A stretch of DNA of 64,000 nt from JANLYQ01 sp031365725 (GCA_031365725.1 JANLYQ010000072.1:1-64000); one strand, 5' to 3'. Positions 40,990 through 49,529 are shown, counted from the first letter of the stretch. Program-made: numbers and translations. The notes: generated by a model from the sequence alone, not told the origin.

Positions 40990-42045
40990 TCAGGCGTGCA
41001 GAGCGACGAACTCCTCGACCTTGCGGCGCACCGCCGGTGCGTCGAGGTCGAGGTGCTCGAGGATCGTGAAGCGGTCCGGCCGGGTGCTGGGGGCCAGCAA
41101 CACCGCCTCGGCGAACTGGTCGTCCGACAGGCCGAGATCGGCCGGCAACCGCGGCAGCTCGTGGCGTCGCAGACAGGCGTCGACGAGCATCCTCGACTCG
41201 TCGTCACCCCGCAGGAAGAAGGCGAACAGCGCCCCGATGCCGGCGAGCTCGCCGTGGTTGCCGGCCCCGGGGAAGAGCTGGTCGATCGCGTGCAGGATCT
41301 CGTGGTCGCTGCCGCTGCAGGGCCGGCTCGACCCCGCGGCCGCCATGGCCATGCCGGACAGGACCAGCGCCTCGGCCAACGCGGTGAGGAACCGGTCGGA
41401 GTCGATGCCGTCAGTGCGGTGCACCAGCGCCTCGGCCGCGGTACGGGCGAAGGTGACGGCCAGCCCGTCGACCGGCTCGCCGCGCTCGGCGCCCGCGAGC
41501 TCCCAGTCGGCGATGGCTGAGAGGTTGGAGACGGCGTCGCCGATGCCCGAGCGCACCATGCGCGGCGGCGAGGACCGCACGTAGTCGAGGTCGACGACCA
41601 CCGCCATCGGCAGCACGACACCGAAGGACCCCTTGCCGCCCTCGTGCAGCAGCGAGCTGACCGGCGAGGCGATGCCGTCGTGAGCCAGGTTGGTGGCCAC
41701 CGCCACCATCGGCAGGGCGAGGCGGGTCGCGGCGTACTTGGCGACGTCGAGGGTGCGACCGCCACCGATCCCGACCACGGCGTCGTACGTCGTGCCGCGC
41801 AGCTGGGTCTGCAGCTCGCCGGCCGCCTCGAGACTGCCGCCGCGCACGGTGAAGATGTCGGCGTTGCCGAGGCTGGGCCGGATCTCCTCGACCAGGCGCT
41901 CACCCTGTCCGGGTCCGACGGCGACCGCGACATGCCCGCCGGCCGAGATGCGCTTGTCAGCCAGCAGGTCACCCAGACCGGAGACTGCCCCGGCCCGGAT
42001 GTCGATGACCAGCGGGCTGAGCAGCATCCGGGCTAGTAGTGGCAC
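40990..42045 (-). CDS. Iron-containing/zinc alcohol dehydrogenase family, sn-glycerol-1-phosphate dehydrogenase type
   Basis: A 351-residue protein of the G1P-dehydrogenase branch. The NAD(P) loop is GGGRTLDVAKY (residues 95-104). The segment ATNLAHDGIASPVS (118-130) matches the HDGIASP block of archaeal G1P dehydrogenases. The predicted metal ligands are D170 (SGIGDAVS), H248 (SGSDHE) and H264 (GNHGELAGIG). The expected reaction is reduction of dihydroxyacetone phosphate to sn-glycerol-1-phosphate. It overlaps the cytidylyltransferase gene by 13 bp using the GTG at 42045 (GGGAG nearby); an ATG at 42027 is the alternative. Another polyol phosphate cannot be excluded. Confidence 0.87.
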   Translation of the reverse strand: MPLLARMLLSPLVIDIRAGAVSGLGDLLADKRISAGGHVAVAVGPGQGERLVEEIRPSLGNADIFTVRGGSLEAAGELQTQLRGTTYDAVVGIGGGRTLDVAKYAATRLALPMVAVATNLAHDGIASPVSSLLHEGGKGSFGVVLPMAVVVDLDYVRSSPPRMVRSGIGDAVSNLSAIADWELAGAERGEPVDGLAVTFARTAAEALVHRTDGIDSDRFLTALAEALVLSGMAMAAAGSSRPCSGSDHEILHAIDQLFPGAGNHGELAGIGALFAFFLRGDDESRMLVDACLRRHELPRLPADLGLSDDQFAEAVLLAPSTRPDRFTILEHLDLDAPAVRRKVEEFVALHA

Positions 42046-42776
42046 GCGATCTCCCGGGCCCGCGTGAGGTCGTCGTGGTTGTCGACCTCGACCCAGGGCA
42101 GATCCCCGATCGGTGCGGCGCCGATCTCGCCGCCGGTGTCGACCAGGGTCTGGTAGCCGTCCTCGTAGTAGAGGTCGGGGTCCCGGCGCCAGGTGGCTTC
42201 GAGCGCGGTGGTCAACGCATCAGCGGCGTGCGCCTCGATGAGGGTCGCGCCGATGTACTCCCCGCTCGCCTCGGCCGGGTCCATCAGCTTGGTGATGCGG
42301 CGCATCCGGCCGTGCTCGTCGAGGACGACCTTCATCTCCTCCTCGGCCAGCGACTTTCGGTCGTCGAGGGCGAGCAGGATGCCGGGCGAGCCCGGCTGCT
42401 CACGGGCGGCCAGCAGGACACGCTCGACGTCGACGGGGTGCACGGTGTCGCCGTTGACGAGCAGCGCGCCCTGAGCGAGGTGGTCACGGGCCAGCCAGAG
42501 GCTGTAGCAGTTGTTCCACTCCTCGGCCTTGTCGTTGTGCACGAGGGTGAGACGCACGCCGTAGCGCTCCTCGAGCTGGGCCCGCCGCTGATCGACCGCC
42601 TCGGCCCTGTAGCCCACGACGACCGTGACGTCGGTCAGCTCGACGGCCGCGAGGTTGCGCAGCGCGATGTCGAGGATCGTCGTCTCACCGTCGACCGGCA
42701 CCAGGGCTTTGGGCAGCGTGTCGGTGTAGGGCCGCAGTCGTCGCCCGGCCCCTGCTGCCAGCACCAGGCCGATCAT
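42033..42776 (-). CDS. LicC-like CTP:phosphoalcohol cytidylyltransferase
   Basis: A 247-residue nucleotidyltransferase with the N-terminal signature LAAGAGRRLRPYT and KALVPV. The EEWNNCYSLWLAR segment and the closing EVDNHDDLTRAREIA resemble choline-phosphate cytidylyltransferases (LicC) rather than hexose pyrophosphorylases. The metal site is LVNGDTV. Next to a G1P-dehydrogenase-type enzyme it probably activates glycerol-1-phosphate or a related polyol phosphate to its CDP form for the TagF-like polymerase. ATG 42776 is chosen; a GTG two codons upstream is possible. The -10-like GATAGCGT lies at 42844-42837. Confidence 0.87.
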   Translation of the reverse strand: MIGLVLAAGAGRRLRPYTDTLPKALVPVDGETTILDIALRNLAAVELTDVTVVVGYRAEAVDQRRAQLEERYGVRLTLVHNDKAEEWNNCYSLWLARDHLAQGALLVNGDTVHPVDVERVLLAAREQPGSPGILLALDDRKSLAEEEMKVVLDEHGRMRRITKLMDPAEASGEYIGATLIEAHAADALTTALEATWRRDPDLYYEDGYQTLVDTGGEIGAAPIGDLPWVEVDNHDDLTRAREIACHY

Positions 42777-42836
42777 CGGCACGCCTTGCTGCTCACGTCG
42801 CTGTTGCTCCTCGCACGCACCGGTCAGGACCCCCGG

Positions 42837-42844
42837 ACGCTATC
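42837..42844 (-). promoter_or_regulatory. GATAGCGT -10-like element of the cytidylyltransferase/G1P-dehydrogenase operon
   Basis: The 8-mer GATAGCGT on the minus strand is identical to the one before the exporter operon (40939-40932). It gives a leader of about 55 bases ahead of ATG 42776. Confidence 0.45.
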
Positions 42845-42958
42845 GCCCTCGCCGCGCTCCACGCCGCGGGCACCGCCGGACCGATGTATCAGCCGGCGAT
42901 GCGGCGCCTCTGGTAGCGGACGGGCGCGCAGCCCGGCGACCGCCGAAGGGGGACGACG

Positions 42959-44614
42959 ATGACGACCAGGGTGAGCACGTCCGGACAACCGACAGGGCCG
43001 AGCCGGCGCAGCCTGCTGCGCGCCGGGGCTGGGGGCCTGGGCGCGGTCGCCCTGACGGGGATCGGTGCCTCAGCGGCCGCACCCGCCACGGCCGCTGCCT
43101 CGAGCGGCTGCCCGATGGGCGGGGCCGGTCACGGCGGCCCGTCAACGACCTTCGGGCGGATGTTCCCGGAGCTGCCGCCCTTCGCCACGGACAGCCCGGC
43201 GCTACGCGAGGCTCTTCTCGCCATCGGGGCCTCCGGCGGCATGCTCGACGCCGGCGATGACCTGTTCGGTCCCAACGGCGGGCCGGTGAAGCTCATCACC
43301 GACCCTGACCTGAGCCTGGTCAACCGCAACAACCCCCACGACACCGCGGGCATGACCTTCATCGGCCAGTTCATCGACCACGACCTGACTTTCGACGCCA
43401 CGTCCCGCCTCGGCGTGGCGACCGATCCGACCACCTCACCGAACGGGCGCACGCCACGGTTCGACCTTGACTCCGTCTACGGCGCCGGCCCCGTCATGTC
43501 GCCCGAGCTGTACGCCGACAACGACCCGATCAAGCTCCGGGTGGAGTCGGGTGGTGCGTTCGAGGACCTGCCGCGACGACCCGACGGGTCGGCGGTGATC
43601 GGCGACATCCGCAACGACAGCAACCTTCTGGTGTCGGGACTGCACGCGGCATTCCTGGAGTTCCACAACCACGCGGTCGACGAGGTGCGCGTCGCCGGCG
43701 CGGACCCGATGGACACCTTCGACACCGCTCGGCGGGAGACGAGGTGGCACTACCAGTGGCTGGTGGTGAACCGCGTGCTGTCGAACTTCGTCGGGACGCC
43801 GATGGTCGATGCGGTGCTGGCGCGGGCTGCGCGACGCGGCTCCGCCAGGAGCCGGGGCGCGGCGATCCCGGTCGAGTTCTCGGGTGCCGCCTACCGGTTC
43901 GGCCACAGCATGGTGCGGCCGTCGTACCGGGCGAACCTGGCCGGCGACAACGGATCGCCGTTCTTCGGCCTCATCTTCGACTCGCGCGTGACCGTGCCGG
44001 ACGGGCAGCACCCGGCCACCGATCCGGGCGACCTCCGCGGCGGTTTCCGGGCGGCGCGTCGGTTCGTCGGCTGGCAGACGTTCTTCGACTTCGGTGGCAC
44101 GTTCAGCGCGGCAACCCGTCCCAACAAGACCATCGACACGGTGCTCTCGACACCCCTGTTCACCTTGCCCACGAGTGCCATCGCCCACGTGCCGGGTTCG
44201 CCGGGCCCGCTCGCCCTGCCGCAGCGGACTCTGCTGCGGCACCTCACCTGGTCACTGCCCTCGGGTCAGGCAGTGGCCCGTCAGCTCGATGCACCCGTGC
44301 TGCACCGGGCCGATCTCGCGGACCTCGCGGCGTTCGGTCCGGTGGCCGGCCGCGGCGTCGGGCTCGACCGGTCGACCCCGCTGTGGTTCTACGTGCTGCG
44401 CGAGGCCGACCTCGCGACCGGTGGCCAGTTCCTCGGTCCGGTGGGCGGCCGCATCGTGGCCGAGACGATGCTGAGCCTGCTGCTCGCCGACCCGGCAAGC
44501 TATCTCTGCGCGCAGCCGGGCTGGCAGCCGCACCTGGGCGGTACTGGCTCGACGTATGAGATCGCCGACTTCCTGCGCTGGGCCGGGGTCGACCCGACTA
44601 GCCGCGGCCAGTGA
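42959..44614 (+). CDS. Tat-exported animal-type heme peroxidase family protein
   Basis: A 551-residue secreted protein. A twin-arginine signal is present: SRRSLLRAG (R16-R17), a hydrophobic stretch, then a cleavage-like APATAAAS. The peroxidase-cyclooxygenase fold is shown by the distal-His motif GQFIDHDLTFD (H141) and the proximal-His motif YRFGHSMVRP (about residue 315), with NPHDTAG before and FHNHAVDEV between. The likely cofactor is heme b, and the reaction is H2O2-dependent oxidation of an unknown substrate outside the cell. ATG 42959 has GAAGGGGG upstream. It is divergent from the polymer cluster and overlaps the convergent GT2 gene by 17 bp. Confidence 0.92.
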   Translation: MTTRVSTSGQPTGPSRRSLLRAGAGGLGAVALTGIGASAAAPATAAASSGCPMGGAGHGGPSTTFGRMFPELPPFATDSPALREALLAIGASGGMLDAGDDLFGPNGGPVKLITDPDLSLVNRNNPHDTAGMTFIGQFIDHDLTFDATSRLGVATDPTTSPNGRTPRFDLDSVYGAGPVMSPELYADNDPIKLRVESGGAFEDLPRRPDGSAVIGDIRNDSNLLVSGLHAAFLEFHNHAVDEVRVAGADPMDTFDTARRETRWHYQWLVVNRVLSNFVGTPMVDAVLARAARRGSARSRGAAIPVEFSGAAYRFGHSMVRPSYRANLAGDNGSPFFGLIFDSRVTVPDGQHPATDPGDLRGGFRAARRFVGWQTFFDFGGTFSAATRPNKTIDTVLSTPLFTLPTSAIAHVPGSPGPLALPQRTLLRHLTWSLPSGQAVARQLDAPVLHRADLADLAAFGPVAGRGVGLDRSTPLWFYVLREADLATGGQFLGPVGGRIVAETMLSLLLADPASYLCAQPGWQPHLGGTGSTYEIADFLRWAGVDPTSRGQ

Positions 44615-45635
44615 TCGCGCTCGGGGCCCGGCGCAGATCGCGGGGGCTGGTGAGGAAGCCGATGCCCCAGGCGCCGTGCATGGTGGCGAGCACGACCGGC
44701 AGCCAGGCGCGCGCCTTCGGTGGCAGGTCGCGTCCGACGACGACCGAGCCGACCGCGACACCCGCGGCATAGCCCAGGGGGGCGACCAGCGCGGGTCGCC
44801 AGCCGGCCAGGCCGAGAGCAGTACCGGCGGCAACGCCGACCACGGCGGCGGGCGGCGCGAGGTAGCGCAGGTTCGCGGTCCCGGCGTGCTCGCGCATGAC
44901 GACCCGACGCCAGCGGCCGTAGTCGCGGTACTGCTTGGCCAGCGCACGCACCGTGGACCGCGGCCGGTAGGACACGGTGAGGCGCGGGGTGAACCACACG
45001 AGACCACCGCTCTCGCGGATGCGGTGGTTCAGCTCCCAGTCCTGCGCGCGCAGGAAAGTCTCGTCGTAGCCACCGAGACGGGCGAGGGTCTCGCGCCGGA
45101 AGACCCCGAGGTAGACGGTCGGCGCCGGACCCTCCTCGCCACCGACGTGAAAGCTGGCCTGCCCGACGCCGATCGGGCTGGTCATCGCCGCGGCCACCGC
45201 TCGCTGGAAGTCGGTCACTCCCTCGGCTGCCATGGTGCCGCCGACGTTGTCCGCACCCGTGCGCTGCAAGGTCGCGACCGCGATCCGCACGTAGTCACGG
45301 GGCACCAGCGCATGACCGTCGAGGCGTACGACGATGTCGTGCTGCGCCAGCGCCACCGCGAGGTTGAGCCCGGCGCCGGTGGCGCCGGTCGGATTGGTGA
45401 CCAGCCGGACGCGGTCGTCAGCCGCGGCGAGCTCGTGGGCGATCTCGTCGGTGCGGTCGGTCGAAGGACCCAGCGCGAGGACGACCTCGAGGGGACCGGG
45501 ATAGTCCTGGCCCAGCACCGTGCCGACCGCCGAGCGCAGGTGCGCCTCCTCGTCGAGCACCGGCACGACGACCGACACGCCGGGCCAGGCGCGGGCTGGG
45601 TCGCCGGGGGCGTTCGCATCCAGGGGCGTGGTCAT
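44598..45635 (-). CDS. GT2 glycosyltransferase, succinoglycan ExoA-like, membrane anchored
   Basis: A 345-residue enzyme: GT-A core VSVVVPVLDEE, the DXD-type RLDGHALVP, and the RAQDWELNHRIRESGG catalytic region. Two to three C-terminal hydrophobic segments (about residues 255-320) follow. This arrangement is that of ExoA-type glucosyltransferases acting on lipid-linked oligosaccharides. The ATG at 45635 begins the conserved part; the frame upstream is not protein-like. A TACCGT lies nine bases before it. It is divergent from an LCP gene, so the sugar product may be part of a polymer that LCP proteins attach to the wall. Confidence 0.88.
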   Translation of the reverse strand: MTTPLDANAPGDPARAWPGVSVVVPVLDEEAHLRSAVGTVLGQDYPGPLEVVLALGPSTDRTDEIAHELAAADDRVRLVTNPTGATGAGLNLAVALAQHDIVVRLDGHALVPRDYVRIAVATLQRTGADNVGGTMAAEGVTDFQRAVAAAMTSPIGVGQASFHVGGEEGPAPTVYLGVFRRETLARLGGYDETFLRAQDWELNHRIRESGGLVWFTPRLTVSYRPRSTVRALAKQYRDYGRWRRVVMREHAGTANLRYLAPPAAVVGVAAGTALGLAGWRPALVAPLGYAAGVAVGSVVVGRDLPPKARAWLPVVLATMHGAWGIGFLTSPRDLRRAPSAITGRG

Positions 45636-45707
45636 GGCGAGGTCACGGTATCGACGCGGCTCGGCGCTCGCCCGGCGTGCCTCCCCGGCCGGTCGCGCGC
45701 GCCGACC

Positions 45708-45713
45708 TAGCAT
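45708..45713 (+). promoter_or_regulatory. -10 element upstream of the second LCP gene
   Basis: TAGCAT here would start transcription near 45720, after the GTG at 45677, which argues against the longest possible reading of that gene. Confidence 0.4.
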
Positions 45714-45772
45714 CGCTCGCGTCGGTGTCCCAGACGTCCCGCTCTGCCCCACCCGCGTCGGAAGGTCTGCGC

Positions 45773-47341
45773 TTGTCCTCGCCCACGCTGCCTGCGCAGC
45801 TGAACCCGCGCGGACCCGACGCCGCTCCCCGGGCCCCCAGGACCGGTCGGCGCCCACCGACACGCCTGAGCCGCATCGCCCGCCAGCTGCTGACCGCGGT
45901 CGCTCTGGTCGCGGCCGCTGCCGTGGTGGTGGCGTCGGTGTCGGGCTACGGCCTGCTCACCTGGTCCAGCCGCTCGATCCAGCGGGTCGACGCGTTCGCC
46001 GGGCTGACGCACCGCCCGGCGCCTTCGGCGGCCGGCTCCACGACGTACCTCCTGGTGGGTTCGGACGGGCGCACCGGCATGACCACGGCAGACATGAAAC
46101 GCCTGCATGTCGGCACCGAGGCGACCGCCGGTGGTCGTCGGGCCGACACGATGCTGCTCGTGCACGTGTCGGCGCGGCACGGCACGGTCGATGCGGTGAG
46201 CCTGCCGAGGGACTCCTACGTCACGATCCCGGCGCATACCGGTGTCAACGGTGCGCAGGTGCCCGAGCGTCGCAACAAGCTCAACGCGGCCTACGCGTTC
46301 GGCGGCCCATCGCTGACGGTGGCCACCGTCGAGCGCACCACGGGCGTGCGGGTCGACCACTACCTCGAGGTCGACTTCCTCGGCTTCGTCCGACTGGTCG
46401 ACTCGGTCGGCGGGGTCGATGTCTGCAGTCCCACACCGATGCGGGACCGCAAGGCCGGGCTGCGACTGCCCGCCGGCGTCACTCATGTCAACGGCGAGAC
46501 GGGCCTGTCCTACGTGCGGGCGCGACACCTCGATGGACGTGCCGACCTGGGAAGAGTCGAGCGCCAGCAACGGTTCTTGGCCGCGATGGTGAGTCGCGCG
46601 ACCAGCACGGACGTGCTGCTCGACCCGCGCGCGCTGGTGCGCTTCCTCAACGCGGCGCTCGCGTCCGTGCGCGCCGACCCGGGTCTGACCGAGAGCGAGC
46701 TCGTGCGGTTGGGCACCCGGCTGCGTCACGTGTCCGGCGGTGACGTGCGCTTCCGGACAGTGCCGGTGGCCAACCCGTCGATGACGGTCGCCGGCGAGGG
46801 TTCGGTGGCGCTGTGGGACACCCCGGCCGCCGACGCCGTCTTCGCGTCGATGCGCGAGGACAGCGCTCGCGCCACGACGACTGCTGCTGCGGCGCACTCG
46901 CGGCCCACGGTGCCGCCGGCGCAGATCCGGCTGCAGGTCTTCAACGGCACCGCCCACCCCGGCCTGGGCTCCATCGCGTCGGCCGACCTCGCCGCGCGCG
47001 GCTTCGAGACCACCGGGCCCGCGCAGAACTGGCGCAGCACCGACACCACGCAGACGATCATCCGCTTCGACACCCGGTGGACCGAGAGCATCAAGACGGT
47101 CGCCGCCTCGTTGCCCGGGTCGCGACTCGTGGCCGTCGCCGGACTGGGGCCGACCATGCAGGTGGTCATCGGATCGTCGTACGCCGGTGCGAAGGCGGTC
47201 ACGGTGTCAGCTCCCGAGCTGGCCGGTGACGGCTCGGCCGGAGTGACCGCCTCGGCGGCCGGCGGATCCGGAGCCGCGACTCGTTCGGCTGGCGGCGCGA
47301 CTGCCGGCGTCCGCACTGCCGGCGACCACGTCTGCAGCTGA
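45773..47341 (+). CDS. LytR-CpsA-Psr (LCP) family protein with LytR_C domain
   Basis: A protein of about 522 residues from TTG 45773, which has GGAAGG seven bases upstream. GTG 45725 or 45677 are alternatives, but 45677 lies before the TAGCAT -10. A Pro/Arg-rich cytoplasmic tail and one TM helix (about residues 37-60) precede the LCP domain. That domain has VGSDGRTGM, RRADTMLLVHV, SLPRDSYVTIP, NKLNAAYAFGG, and SYVRARHLDGRADLGRVERQQ. The LytR_C domain (about 385-475) and a Gly/Ala-rich tail ending in Cys follow. It should ligate glycopolymers to peptidoglycan. A strong terminator separates it from the next LCP gene. Confidence 0.92.
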   Translation: MSSPTLPAQLNPRGPDAAPRAPRTGRRPPTRLSRIARQLLTAVALVAAAAVVVASVSGYGLLTWSSRSIQRVDAFAGLTHRPAPSAAGSTTYLLVGSDGRTGMTTADMKRLHVGTEATAGGRRADTMLLVHVSARHGTVDAVSLPRDSYVTIPAHTGVNGAQVPERRNKLNAAYAFGGPSLTVATVERTTGVRVDHYLEVDFLGFVRLVDSVGGVDVCSPTPMRDRKAGLRLPAGVTHVNGETGLSYVRARHLDGRADLGRVERQQRFLAAMVSRATSTDVLLDPRALVRFLNAALASVRADPGLTESELVRLGTRLRHVSGGDVRFRTVPVANPSMTVAGEGSVALWDTPAADAVFASMREDSARATTTAAAAHSRPTVPPAQIRLQVFNGTAHPGLGSIASADLAARGFETTGPAQNWRSTDTTQTIIRFDTRWTESIKTVAASLPGSRLVAVAGLGPTMQVVIGSSYAGAKAVTVSAPELAGDGSAGVTASAAGGSGAATRSAGGATAGVRTAGDHVCS

Positions 47342-47360
47342 GGTCGCCGGTCGGGGGCCG

Positions 47361-47392
47361 CGTGCGCGCGCCCGCGCGTACGTCGGTTTTCT
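47361..47392 (+). terminator. Rho-independent terminator between the two LCP genes
   Basis: A ten-base-pair stem (47361-47370 with 47373-47382, one G-T pair, CC loop) is followed by TCGG and four T residues at 47387-47390. It begins 20 bases after the LCP stop codon. The downstream LCP gene has its own TACGGT -10. Confidence 0.7.
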
Positions 47393-47469
47393 CATGATCG
47401 GAGTGATCTGGCCCACAGGGTCGGCGCTGGGCTGCTCCGATGAGGCGAGATCGGCCATCGAAGGGCGGG

Positions 47470-47475
47470 TACGGT
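47470..47475 (+). promoter_or_regulatory. -10 element of a probable leaderless third LCP transcript
   Basis: TACGGT, six bases, then ATG at 47482. It supports this start over the in-frame GTG-like codons upstream. Confidence 0.55.
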
Positions 47476-47481
47476 CGTTCG

Positions 47482-48708
47482 ATGAGCGGATCCGGCAGGT
47501 GGCCCGAGGGCTGGACCCGTGATCACCCTGCTGGCCAGCCGGCCCTGCCAGCCGCAGCGCCCAGACCGCCGCAGCCGCTGGACGAGACCCAGGTCCTCCC
47601 GCCGCACCTGAGCCCCCGTGGGCCTGCCGGTCGCCGCCAGCCGGGTGCCGTGCCGCCCGCCCGGCCGCCGCGCACCCAGTGGTCCGCATCCCAGCCGGCC
47701 GCATCCCAGCCGTCCGCGCCCCAGTCGTCCGCGCCCCAGTCGTCCGCATCCCAGTCGCCGCACCAGCGACGTCCCGGCCGAGCGCGCCGCTGGGCCTTCG
47801 GCATCCTCGCCACCCTGCTGCTCGTGGTGGTCGTCGTGGTCGGCACGCTGACCTACTTCGTGTCCCGCATCGCGAAGGTCGACGCCGTGCGCGACTACGC
47901 CGGCCGACCCGCGGCAGGCGCCGGCACCAACTGGCTGGTCGTCGGCTCGGACAGTCGCGAGGGCCTCACCGACCAGCAGGTCAAGACCCTGCACCTCGGT
48001 CGCGTCGCCGGTCGGCGTACGGACACGATCATCCTGCTGCACCGCCCCAGCAGCGGAGCACCGACGTTGGTGAGCCTGCCGCGCGACTCCTACGTCGCGA
48101 TCCCCGGGCACGGGCGCGACAAGCTCAACGCGGCTTACGCCTTCGGTGGCGCGCCCCTGCTGGTGCAGACCGTCGAGCAGGCGACCGGGCTGCGCATCGA
48201 GCACTACACCGAGATCGGCTTCGGCGGTTTCGTCGGCACCACCGATGCGGTCGGCGGAGTGCAGCTGTGTCCGCGCCGGCGCATCGACGACCACAAGAGC
48301 GGCCTGCACGTGGCCAAGGGCTGCCAGCAGATGGACGGTGGCACCGCTCTGGCCTACGTGCGGGCGCGCTACTTCGACCCGCAGGGCGACCTCGGTCGCG
48401 TCAAGCGGCAACAAGAGTTCCTCGGCGCCGTCTTTGCCAAGGCGACGAGTCCTACGACGCTGGTCAACCCGTTCCGGATCATCTCCCTCGGCGACGCAGC
48501 CACCACGGCGATGACCGTGGACAACAACGACGGAGTCGTCGCGTTGGTTCGCTTCGCCCTGACCATGCGGGGCGTGGCCGGCGGCAGCGGTCGTCGTACG
48601 ACGGTGCCGGTCGCGAACATCAACTACCGCACCCCAACCGGTGCGTCAGCGGTGCGGTGGGAACGGACCAAGGCACTCGCCCTCTTCCAGGGGTTGCGCG
48701 CGCGCTGA
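47482..48708 (+). CDS. LytR-CpsA-Psr (LCP) family protein without LytR_C domain
   Basis: A 408-residue protein. The ~100-residue cytoplasmic N-terminus is Pro/Gln/Ser-rich and carries five 5-residue repeats (SASQP-like). One TM helix (about 104-127) and an LCP domain follow: VGSDSREGL, RRTDTIILLH, SLPRDSYVAIP, DKLNAAYAFGG, AYVRARYFDPQGDLGRVKRQQ. The chain ends soon after the LCP fold, so unlike its two paralogues it lacks a LytR_C domain. The ATG at 47482 fits the TACGGT-N6-ATG signal. It was probably formed by duplication of its neighbour and has its own transcript. Confidence 0.92.
   Translation: MSGSGRWPEGWTRDHPAGQPALPAAAPRPPQPLDETQVLPPHLSPRGPAGRRQPGAVPPARPPRTQWSASQPAASQPSAPQSSAPQSSASQSPHQRRPGRARRWAFGILATLLLVVVVVVGTLTYFVSRIAKVDAVRDYAGRPAAGAGTNWLVVGSDSREGLTDQQVKTLHLGRVAGRRTDTIILLHRPSSGAPTLVSLPRDSYVAIPGHGRDKLNAAYAFGGAPLLVQTVEQATGLRIEHYTEIGFGGFVGTTDAVGGVQLCPRRRIDDHKSGLHVAKGCQQMDGGTALAYVRARYFDPQGDLGRVKRQQEFLGAVFAKATSPTTLVNPFRIISLGDAATTAMTVDNNDGVVALVRFALTMRGVAGGSGRRTTVPVANINYRTPTGASAVRWERTKALALFQGLRAR
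47683..47757 (+). repeat. Five 15-bp tandem repeats in the LCP N-terminal linker
   Basis: Five in-frame 15-bp units (47683, 47698, 47713, 47728 and 47743) of the type TCCGCGCCCCAGTCG encode SASQP, AASQP, SAPQS, SAPQS and SASQS in the cytoplasmic tail. Copy number is likely to vary between strains. Confidence 0.85.
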
Positions 48709-48729
48709 GGCTGCAGTGGGATTGTCGGC

Positions 48730-49521
48730 ATGAGCATCCGTAGCACTCCCTGGCCCGCCGGCGTCCCCTCCTGGACCGACCTGATGGCTCCCGATGTGCC
48801 CGCCGCCTGCGCGTTCTACGGCGCCGTGCTGGGTTGGACGTTCACCGAACCCGATGAGCAGTACGGCGGCTACGTCGTCGCCTCCTACGACGGCTCGGCG
48901 GCCGCCGGGATCGGCCCGGTCATGCCGGGGGCTCGCGCTGACTGGACCCTCTACTTCGCCAGCGACGACGCGGACGCGACAGCGCAGGCAGTTCGGGACA
49001 ACGGCGGCATGCTCCACCGCGAGCCCGCCGACGTCGGACCGCTCGGGCGCATGGTCATCGCTGCGGACCCGGCCGGGGCGACGTTCGGGGTGTGGCAGGC
49101 CGGCACCCACCTCGGCGCCGAGGTCGTCAACCAGGCCGGCGGTCTGGTCTGGGAGGACCTCCGCTCGACAAACCCCGACGCGGCACGGGCCTTCTATTCC
49201 GCGGTCTTCGGCTTCCGCAACGACGCCATGCCGATGGCCGGCCCCGCCTACCAGACGTTCTCGTTGCCGGACGAGGAAGCACCGATGGGTGGCATGGGCG
49301 ACATGATGGGCGCCGACGACAAGCCGTCGCACTGGCTGGTCTACTTCGGCGTCGCCGACATCAACGCTGCGGTGACTGCGGCGACCGAACACGGTGGCAC
49401 GGTCGCCACGGCGCCTTTCGAGACACCGTTCGGGCAGATGGCGGGTGTCACCGACCCGGGCGGTGCGCTGTTCTGGACCGTGGAGATGGGCGCTGCCGAC
49501 CTGCCGGACCGTAGCAGCTGA
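48730..49521 (+). CDS. VOC family protein with two glyoxalase-like domains
   Basis: A 263-residue cytosolic protein made of two vicinal-oxygen-chelate modules. The first (about 10-125) runs from PSWTDLMAPDVPAACAFYGAVLGW to DPAGATFGVWQ. The second (about 135-255) runs from VWEDLRSTNPDAARAFYSAVFGF to DPGGALFWTVE. Such two-module proteins (Streptomyces 27-kDa antigen/CFP-30B-like) are common in actinobacteria. Metal ligands are only partly recognisable, so catalysis is uncertain. It follows the third LCP gene by 21 bases and converges with the CPBP protease gene (8 bases). Confidence 0.88.
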   Translation: MSIRSTPWPAGVPSWTDLMAPDVPAACAFYGAVLGWTFTEPDEQYGGYVVASYDGSAAAGIGPVMPGARADWTLYFASDDADATAQAVRDNGGMLHREPADVGPLGRMVIAADPAGATFGVWQAGTHLGAEVVNQAGGLVWEDLRSTNPDAARAFYSAVFGFRNDAMPMAGPAYQTFSLPDEEAPMGGMGDMMGADDKPSHWLVYFGVADINAAVTAATEHGGTVATAPFETPFGQMAGVTDPGGALFWTVEMGAADLPDRSS

Positions 49522-49529
49522 GAGACGAC

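Noticed and set aside
47683..47757. Possible CRISPR-like repeats
   Set aside because: The 15-bp units are contiguous without spacers and are in frame in an LCP gene.
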